Assembly: GCA_027559495.1 (NCBI GenBank)
Contig: JAMXSV010000008.1
Coordinates: 868,001-932,000, forward strand
Source of the DNA: Aurifilum marmelostoma
Taxonomy: Eukaryota; Ascomycota; Sordariomycetes; Diaporthales; Cryphonectriaceae
DNA: 64,000 nucleotides
Reading direction: 5' to 3'
Below are positions 57,119 to 64,000 of the stretch, piece by piece. Every line of letters starts with the position of its first letter. The first letter of the stretch is position 1. The position numbers were made by a program, and so were the translations under genes. The notes under the pieces were generated by a model, which saw only the letters and a list, made by a program, of their open reading frames with translations, did not search any database and had not been told where the DNA came from.

Positions 57119-58738
57119 ATGGTCACCACCGTCCTCCTGGCCGCAGTCCTGGCAGCCGCTGGCCCAGCAGCAGCACAGCTCAACAGCCTTGCCAAATCCG
57201 CGGGCTTGCTGTACTTTGGTACGGCTGTTGACAATCCCAGCCTCAGCAACTCTGCTTACACGGCGATTGCCTTCAACTCGAGCGAGTTTGGCCAGATCAC
57301 CCCGGCCAACGGTCAGAAATGGGACTCGGTCGAGCCCTCCAACGGTGTCTTTAGCTATACTAACGGAGATGCCATCACCACCAAGGCTCGCGCGGCTGGG
57401 CAGATCCTGAGGTGCCATAATCTTGTCTGGTATAACCAGCTGCCAAGCTGGGGTATGTATAACATCAATATCTCTCCTAGTTATTCAGGTAATCAGATAT
57501 GGTGCTAATTATTAACTGTTAATTAGTGTCGAGCGGCTCCTGGACCACCTCGTCCCTCCAAGATGTGCTCACTACCCACATCACCAACGAGGTCACTCAT
57601 GCAAGTCTCGGCTGTACAGTCCCTGAATCGTCGGTACAAGCCATGCTGACACCATGTAACTCACAGTACAAGGGCCAATGCTACGCGTGGGATGTTGTGA
57701 ACGAAGCGCTGGACGACTCTGGAAACTACCGGACCGACGTCTTCTACAACATCCTCGGCACAGGCTACATCCCCTTCGCCTTCAAGGCCGCGGCGGCTGC
57801 CGACTCGGCAGCCAAGCTCTACTACAACGACTACAACATCGAGTACAGCGGCGCAAAGGCCACGGCCGCCATCAACATTGTCAAGAACATCCAGTCCTCG
57901 GGCGGCCGCATCGACGGCGTCGGCCTGCAGGGCCACTTCATCGTCGGGTCGACCCCTTCCCAGTCGACTCTTGTCAGCGCCCTGCAGGCCTTTGCTGCCC
58001 TCGGCGTCGAGGTGGCGTACACCGAGCTGGACATTAGACACTCGAGCGTCCCGGCCAGCGCGGCCGCCCAGCAGCAGCAGGCGACGGATTATGTGACTGT
58101 CGTCAGCGCGTGTCTGGAGGTTGCGGAATGCGTGGGGGTTACTGTGTGGGATTTTGATGACCAGGTAAGCTGAGCATCACGGGCAGGAGAACTCTGGGGA
58201 AATTTACCCGGGGCTTCTATCTCTGGACTTCTGAGTTGTATGGTTACTAACGACCCTTTACCTAATTACCAGTATTCCTGGGTGCCGTCGACATTCTCGG
58301 GCTCAGGCGAGGCCGACTTGTGGTCGTCCAACCTGGTCAAGAAGCCAGCCTACACAAGTATCGCGAGTTTCCTCAAGAGCGCCGCAGCGACTGCGCCGGT
58401 GTCGACCACGGCTGTGTCTTCTACGGCCACGACTCGTGAGTGTTGAGATTCGATGAGCAATACCTTGATATGATCGACCAGTGCTGACATGGGAAAAGTT
58501 GTCACTACGGCCACGCCAGCTACTACAGCAGCACCGACTACTACTGCTGCGGTTGGAACCAATGCTCACTACTCACAGGTACAGTGATGAGTTCTCTTGC
58601 AAACCTCTGGACCCCTGGATTGTGATGATTTAACTGACAACTCTATAGTGTGGTGGACAAGGGTTCGCGGGCTCGCCAGGCTGTGCTTCTCCTTACACAT
58701 GCTCGACGATCAACGCTTACTATGCTCAGTGCCTGTGA
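57119..58738 (+). CDS. Secreted GH10 endo-1,4-beta-xylanase with C-terminal CBM1
   Basis: Six exons (57119-57452, 57527-57600, 57667-58164, 58273-58435, 58499-58578, 58649-58738) give 412 residues. Signal peptide MVTTVLLAAVLAAAGPAAA; then the GH10 barrel with TPANGQKWDSVEP, RCHNLVWYNQLPSWV, the acid/base Glu149 in YAWDVVNEAL and the nucleophile Glu256 in VAYTELDIR, and VTVWDFDDQYSWVP. A Thr/Ala-rich linker leads to a fungal cellulose-binding module of about 34 residues (HYSQCGGQGFAGSPGCASPY, with four Cys), ending CL. It hydrolyses xylan in plant cell walls. The second intron is GC-AG (57601-57666, GCAAGT donor) and is in frame; removing it creates the family-typical THYKGQCYAWDVV. The gene lies tail to tail with the decarboxylase, 186 bases apart. 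Confidence 0.95.
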
Positions 58739-58924
58739 TCTGGCTGTGCTGTAATGAGTAGCAGGAGGAGGGATTGCAGATGAAACGTGGCTGTGAGAAT
58801 GTATATAGGCCACTTGGCAATCATTGTATGTAAGCAACCTGAGATTCTCGGCTGTCTATGGACGTAATATTCGGTGAACATTAGTAGTGAAATATCGTCT
58901 GTATTATTGCACTCAATGCCATTC

Positions 58925-60048
58925 TCACTCGACTTTGGCATCGCAGTCCTTATATGAGCCCAGCTTGAAGAGCTTCTTTGCATTCTCCCTTCCAATCTTG
59001 GCCTTGTCGGTGAGATTCAGCTCGGTATTGTCAAACCACGTGCAGGCGGGCTCGAATTTCTCGAACGGGTAGTCCACAGAGAACATGATCCTGTCCGCCC
59101 CGACCTCGTTCATGCAGAAGTTGAGAGTTGACGACGAAAAGTGCCCGCTGGTCGTGATCCAGATATTCTCGTTGAAGTACTCCCGGATTGTCTTCTTGCA
59201 GCTGAGGCCAAGCGGCTTCTTGACGTCCTCGAACCAGTGGTTGATGCGCCACATGTCGAAGGGGATGTGCTCGCCCAGGTGGCCCAGGATGACCTGGAGC
59301 CTCGGGTGGCGGTCAAAGACGCCGTTGGTGACCATGCCCAGCGTGTGCAGGCCCACGCCCTGCGCAAAGGACAGCGGCGGGCCGATCAGCCACTGGCGGT
59401 CCTTCCACAGCTTCTCGTGGACGATGCCCGTGGGGTTGCGCGGGTGCAGGTACAGGGGCACGTCGAGCTCGGTGCACGTCTGCCAAAAGACGTCCCACTC
59501 GGGCTGGTCGTAGAAGATGTAGCCCTCGCCGTCGTCGCCGCAACGCTGGGTGTCGTTGACCAGGGCGCCCTTGAAGCCGTACTTGGTGACGCAGCGTCTC
59601 AGCTCGTCAGCGGCTTCTTGTGGGTTGTGCATCGAAAGTGAACTAATGTTAATAGAAAGTGTCAATAATTAGTGCCAAGGCACATGCACTCTCGAGGGGG
59701 CGACATGCAGATCGGAAAGAGGAGAGAAGAAATGATGAATACTGACGCAAAGCTGCCCAGGCGATCCTCGTGTCCTTTGATCTTGCTGGCGACGTAGTCG
59801 TTGATCTCCACTGCCAGCGCCTGCGCCTCCTTGGGATCCGTGGTATTTTGCACACCCGGTGCAGTATAGGAGAGGATGGTGTAGCCAACCCCGTATTCGT
59901 CGGCGTGCTTGATGCGGATGTCTGTGAGGTCCATGATCTCCTTGATGTGCTTGTCCGGCTCGGTGCTGAACATGCCAGCCCACCAGCGGGCCGTCTCTGA
60001 GAAGCGTGGGAGGTCAAAAGCCTCCTCGAGAATAACCTTGCCGAGCAT
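58925..60048 (-). CDS. 2,3-Dihydroxybenzoate decarboxylase-type amidohydrolase
   Basis: Two exons on the minus strand, 60048-59747 and 59642-58925, give 339 residues. MLGKVILEEAFDLPRFSE, VGYTILSYTAPGVQ, FASLSMHNPQEAADELRRCV (across the splice), KYGFKGALVNDTQR, PLYLHPRNPTG, ILGHLGEHIPFDMWRINHWF and FSVDYPFEKF match Aspergillus 2,3-dihydroxybenzoic acid decarboxylase closely in order and length. The E in EEAF, the His residues of HPRNP and GHLGEH, and the Asp of SVDYPFE are the expected metal/active-site residues of this amidohydrolase-2 group, which non-oxidatively decarboxylates 2,3-dihydroxybenzoate to catechol. Salicylate or gamma-resorcylate activity is possible for close relatives. No signal peptide: cytosolic. 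It is divergent from the dioxygenase gene, 2.2 kb away. Confidence 0.92.
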
Positions 60049-61033
60049 AATGATGAATCTTTCCTGTCTTTCTTTCTTTTCTCCGAATAGGGTACGAGAT
60101 TAATTAGAAGATCTCGGTGCTGCTGTCTGTTATTTATCACTGGCTTCGATGCAGAATCCCATCTGGCGGAATCATAGCAATTACATAAATATGGGAATAT
60201 TGAACATCCGATGCATTCTGACCATTACCCGGAGGACCGCCACTATTATTACAACTCTACGCATCTCGGAGTCACGAGGATCTCCGCTGTCTCCTCGCGC
60301 AGACATGCACTCCGCCCCCGGTATTCAGGTCGTCAAGGTCGATGCCACTGCCTACTTAGGATGGTGGTCATCATCATTGTCTCTCCCCGCCATAAAGGTG
60401 GTGTGCGGCTCCTCTACCCGCTCTCACATCAGACGGGCGGCCCGAACACCAAAAAGCTAGAGAGAACCCGTATCCGCTGCTGGGCGGTGCTTTGACTAGT
60501 GGAGTGGCTGTTGGGACGGCGGCGTCTAGACTCTCGCCTTTTAGGGCATTCCAGTACAAGATGATCGAATCTGTAATTCCGGAACACATACTGATACCAT
60601 AAATCCGCTCCTCACCCGGAAACTGGAGTGCCGTAGGTCAACTTGATGCAGGAATTATGGACGATGTGCTGAGTATTGATGCCCATCCCTTATGTTCTTC
60701 CCGCCTTTTCAGTAAGATTTACATGCAATAGCCAGTACAGGTGCTCCATAATTAGTACCAGAGTAGCATCCCATGCTATCACAAGCAAACCTGATTGTGA
60801 GGTGTCTCTAGAACTTCACGTATTGGCTTACAACTTTGCCTCCCCGTATATCACAAAGAACACCAAAGAATGAGACCAGGGTGTCACTGATTCCTTTCAA
60901 ACTGGTGCCTGCATGCAATCAAGTAGCAGCAGTAATGGCCAACCTGTTTGAGCCCAGCAACATGATAGAGCAAAAGAGAAACCGAAAATATAAACACACA
61001 ATGCCCATGACACAGGATTCTCTGGCAGCAAAA

Positions 61034-61105
61034 GGCTCTACTCGGACTCGAACCAAGGACCTTGGGATCTGCAATCCCACGCTATAACCGCTTAGCTATA
61101 GGGCC
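61034..61105 (-). tRNA. tRNA-Cys (GCA)
   Basis: Read on the minus strand, 72 bases fold as a tRNA. The D stem is GCTA/TAGC, the anticodon stem TGGGA/TCCCA with loop TTGCAGA giving anticodon GCA (cysteine), and the T stem CTTGG/CCGAG with loop TTCGAGT. Acceptor stem GGCCCTA/TAGAGCC has one C-A mismatch at pair 4-69. No intron; CCA is not encoded, as usual in eukaryotes. Confidence 0.88.
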
Positions 61106-61795
61106 AGATTGAATTGATTCCCGCTCAAAAATGGGTGGATATATCCCACAGTATGCAGTAGTGACTCAAACTTGAAGCATCGTGGGGTCTGACCCACTCT
61201 TGACTCCGGACCTTGCAGACAACCAGGGATATATCCAAGACATGACCTCAGAAAATCAACTGATTGACGAATTCAGTTCTGAAATATACTACTTCTAAGT
61301 GTTAAAGTTCCTGCAGACAGTGAATGTGACAGCGATGCTGGCTTCAGTGCTTGGTTAATTACCTTAGGTGGCCTTGGTCTCTTTGGCGTACATCCGATGC
61401 CCACTGCATGCATCCGGGTTCTTATCCGAGGTGCTGAACTCCACCTAGAAACCACCATGCAACTTAGTCCTTCTTGTAAGTGCAACCACCATGGTGTCTG
61501 TGTCTCAAACCCGCCGACACGAGGAACAGTCCCTACAGGACATCATTTTGGACAGTCCAGCCATGTGACCCATGGATGTGATTGGCAGCCTCTTGTTGAT
61601 CTCACAGTCTCTGTGGGAAACCCCACCGTAAGCCTTACTTCCACTTGGATACGCATCAAACCCAGTCAGCCATTCCTCGATTCTCTCTACACATCAACTA
61701 AAATATACATTTCCCACACGGCCGACCATTGTATCCTAAAATACCCTATGTACTGATGGCTAGAACGGCACACCAACGAGGAAGCTAATGGAAAT

Positions 61796-61835
61796 CTGGG
61801 GAAATCGTGGGGACAGCCGCCTCAGCCCGCTGGAG
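61796..61835 (+). promoter_or_regulatory. Cluster of three CreA-type SYGGRG sites
   Basis: CTGGGG (61796-61801), GTGGGG (61807-61812) and CTGGAG (61830-61835) each fit the SYGGRG consensus of the carbon-catabolite repressor CreA. They lie about 420-460 bases upstream of the dioxygenase ATG. Functional CreA sites are often closely spaced pairs, as here. Binding is inferred. Confidence 0.4.
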
Positions 61836-62252
61836 GGGAAAACAGCAGGACATAGTACATCATCCGATCCTAATGCGGCGGCAGCTCGCAGCGAATAGCG
61901 AGCCGCGAATTTACAAAGGGTGGCCTTGGGACCAGTGAGCCCCTGCTGCAATTATCTGGTACGGGTACTCATACCGGGCCATTTTGCCCCCAACCGTAAG
62001 ACCATCCCTTGCTATTTGGCCCAGGTAATCCAAAACAGCCCCTCATCCGTATCTATATAATATATGAATACTCTAATCTCAGTACTCGACCCGACTCACC
62101 CGTAAAACGTTGTTTGTCCTTTTCTCATCAACCCACCGTGTCTTCTATGCTCCTCCTCCTCCTCCTCCTCTTCGTGAATCCAAGACAAGCTGTGTAAACC
62201 TCGCCATCACCATCATCAATATCACCACCACCACCACCACCATCATATCATC

Positions 62253-63340
62253 ATGCCCACCGCACAGAACGGCACCAATACAAACGGCGCAGGCGTTAGC
62301 GCAACAAAGAAACCACAGTATGACCCCACCTTCACGGACAGCGTCATCGCAGCCACAGGGCCCAAGGCAACCCCCCGCATGCGGCAGGTGATGGCCTCGC
62401 TGATCCGGCACGTGCACGACTTTGCCCGGGAGAACGACATCACGGTCTCGGAGTGGATGCAGGGCGTCGAGATGCTCAACTGGGCCGGGCAGATGTCCAA
62501 CGACCGGCGCAACGAGACCCAGCTGCTGTGCGACGTCATCGGGCTCGAGTCGCTGGTCGACGAGATCACCAACAAGCTGCTGGTCGGGGCCGACTACGAG
62601 AGCACCAAGTCGGCCATCCTGGGGCCCTTTTTCAGAAAGGACACCCCGCCCACCGAGAACGACGCCAGCATCATCAAGACCATGCCGCCGGACGGGGAGG
62701 TCACGTTCATGCACGGCATCGTCACGGACGCCGCCACGGGCCAGCCCATCGAGGGTGTCAAGGTGGACATCTGGCAGTGCTCCACCAATGGTCTGTACGA
62801 GCAGCAGGACCCGGACCAGGCCGAGTTCAACCTGCGAGGCAACTTCACTACGGACAAGAATGGGTACTATGGCCTGTACTGCATCAGACCTGTGCCCTAC
62901 CCGGTCCCTTATGACGGTGTGTAATTCTTTCTACCCGGCGGTGATGTTGACCAGAGGGAGAGATGAGAAAGAAAGAGAAGGATGGTGACTATCAACTGCT
63001 AATACTGGACTCACATAGGGCCTGCTGGCAAGTTGCTGCAGCTGCTGGACCGTCATCCGTACCGACCTGCTCACATTCATATTATGGTAAGGGACTAACC
63101 TTTATTCTTTCCTCATATATGACTATGAAACTGATGATGCATCAATCATTTCAGGCTGGCAATGACAAGTACACTCCTTTGGTCACACAAATTTTCGATA
63201 GAAAGACCAAGTATCTGGAGGACGACTCTGTATTTGCTGTCAAGGATGACCTGGTTGTTGACTTCAAGCCCATCACTGGCAACCCCAAGGCGTCTCTGGA
63301 GCTGGAGTATAATATCCGTCTTGCCGTAGCAAAGTCGTGA
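62253..63340 (+). CDS. Intradiol ring-cleavage dioxygenase (catechol / hydroxyquinol 1,2-dioxygenase type)
   Basis: Three exons (62253-62916, 63019-63086, 63155-63340) give 305 residues. The N-terminal helical dimerisation part reads TPRMRQVMASLIRHVHDFAR and NETQLLCDVIGLESLVDEI; the catalytic part has AILGPFFRKDTPP, VDIWQCSTNGLYEQQDP, YGLYCIRPVPYPVPYDGPAG and DRHPYRPAHIHIM. The expected Fe(III) ligands are Tyr182, Tyr216, His240 and His242, placed by comparison with bacterial CatA. The enzyme opens catechol (or hydroxyquinol) between the hydroxyls to a muconate, feeding the 3-oxoadipate pathway. Exon 2 is only 68 bases and carries the two His ligands. Product of the neighbouring decarboxylase would be a substrate. 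No signal peptide: cytosolic. Confidence 0.92.
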
Positions 63341-63653
63341 TGATGCCGGGATGGAGGATGAATGCCATATTGAGAAAGCTCGTGCAATAATCTGTATTCA
63401 TTATAATCTAGCGACGTTCTTATTTTATAATGTCCGTATCGCATGTATTTTGAAGATCAGATCATGCTAACACAACGGTCACCTATCTGATGTTTAGAGC
63501 TCATGAGGCTTAATTATTCGTTAATTCTCCCCGGGATCCAATGCGTTTTGACATTGCAATCATGCTGACAATGATAGTGTATCATACATAATATGAGTTC
63601 TCGGCAAAAAGAATAAGATCATATATTTAGAACTACAACGCTACCCACATGAA
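63341..63653. other. Intergenic between convergent genes
   Basis: 313 AT-rich bases containing the 3' ends of the dioxygenase (plus) and the monooxygenase (minus). No coding signal. Confidence 0.5.
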
Positions 63654-64000
63654 CTATGCCTTGACTGGATGGCGGCGCTTATATTCATCCAGCAGACCAA
63701 CAAAGTCAGGAGGCGTGTACGGCTCGATTAGCTCCTTGATGTACGAAGGCTTGCGATAAATCTCCAGCCCCATATCCTTCATGAGCATGTTCACATAGGG
63801 CAGCCCCTCAAAGACAAAATCTGGCAGGCTGGCGCCGTAGCCACATGGAAACCGCCACTTCCCCCACTGCGTGTGCAGCATAATCTCCTGGGTGACCTCG
63901 TCGGGAGTCTGTGCTATCCTGTCCAGCCTGCCGTCGAGGAACGCGCAGATCCAGACGGCCTGAACGGTGGCGCACACGGCCGTGTTGACGGTGGAGACCA
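63654..64000 (-). CDS. FAD-dependent monooxygenase, C-terminal part (cut by window edge)
   Basis: The minus-strand frame is open to the window edge and ends at 63654; about 115 C-terminal residues are present. FLDGRLDRIAQTPDEVTQEI, LHTQWGKWRFPCGYGASLPD, FVFEGLPYVNMLMKDMGLEI, and EPYTPPDFVGLLDEY match the C-terminus of fungal FAD/NADPH monooxygenases of the flavin-containing / Baeyer-Villiger-like group. The FAD and NADPH motifs lie beyond the window, so the subtype cannot be judged. Its position next to the dioxygenase suggests a hydroxylation or oxidation step on an aromatic substrate. The stop is preceded by a basic KRRHPVKA tail. Confidence 0.8.
   Translation of the reverse strand, partial: VSTVNTAVCATVQAVWICAFLDGRLDRIAQTPDEVTQEIMLHTQWGKWRFPCGYGASLPDFVFEGLPYVNMLMKDMGLEIYRKPSYIKELIEPYTPPDFVGLLDEYKRRHPVKA

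Larger units (their letters stand above)
60049..62252. other. Intergenic between divergent catabolic genes, with tRNA-Cys
   Basis: 2.2 kb holding the promoters of the decarboxylase and the dioxygenase and one tRNA gene. CreA-like sites cluster at 61796-61835. TATA-like tatataatatatg lies at about 62053, 200 bases before the dioxygenase start. Trinucleotide runs (TCC)n at about 62149-62171 and (CAC)n at about 62223-62241 lie in the dioxygenase leader. No protein-coding gene seen. Confidence 0.55.

Noticed and set aside
62145..62714. 189-codon minus-strand frame over the dioxygenase
   Set aside because: Antisense shadow of the intradiol dioxygenase exon 1.

Overview
The window is nuclear DNA of a filamentous ascomycete, most likely a Sordariomycete. 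Genes carry several short spliceosomal introns (46-263 nt), third codon positions are GC-rich, and orthologues of Pezizomycotina genes can be read directly: RPL18, SNF7, OST3, TEN1, SAC-type phosphatase, formaldehyde dehydrogenase, GH10 xylanase and an AA11-like LPMO. There is no operon structure, plasmid, phage, CRISPR array or intact transposon. Coordinates of multi-exon genes are given as one span, with my exon model in the evidence; joins were chosen by splice sites, reading frame and family similarity.

Layout. 0.8-7.1 kb: a lipocalin-like protein, a frameshifted ASCH-domain protein, a secreted AA11-like lytic polysaccharide monooxygenase and a conserved membrane-associated hypothetical. 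8.8-12.4 kb: an unrecognised Ser/Asp-rich protein and glutathione-dependent formaldehyde dehydrogenase. 13.6-22.1 kb: a SAC/hSac2 phosphoinositide phosphatase, a BMT6-like rRNA methyltransferase (frameshifted), a family of unknown function and a mitochondrial APS/PAPS-type carrier. 23.5-29.1 kb: one five-exon gene for a 1718-residue protein ending in a CorA-like membrane domain. 29.9-37.6 kb: RPL18, mitochondrial 21S rRNA methyltransferase MRM2, a long coiled-coil protein and OST3/6. 37.6-48.5 kb: gene-poor, but holding a 117-residue conserved small protein, TEN1 (telomere capping) and SNF7 (ESCRT-III). 48.6-55.8 kb: a giant acidic, repetitive, disordered protein with one central membrane segment. 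57.1-64.0 kb: a carbon-catabolism island with GH10-CBM1 xylanase, 2,3-dihydroxybenzoate decarboxylase, tRNA-Cys, catechol-type intradiol dioxygenase and the end of an FAD monooxygenase.

How they work together. Most genes are unrelated housekeeping functions. The clear functional grouping is at the right end: a decarboxylase that would make catechol from 2,3-dihydroxybenzoate, a ring-opening dioxygenase that would act on it, and a flavin monooxygenase that could feed the route. A xylanase with an upstream XlnR/Xyr1-type site lies beside them. Points worth checking are two GC-AG introns, two single-base homopolymer frameshifts, an intron in the giant gene whose retention would give a tail-anchored short form, a telomere-repeat-like element upstream of RPL18, and several genes overlooked by a long-frame search (TEN1 and the 117-residue protein).
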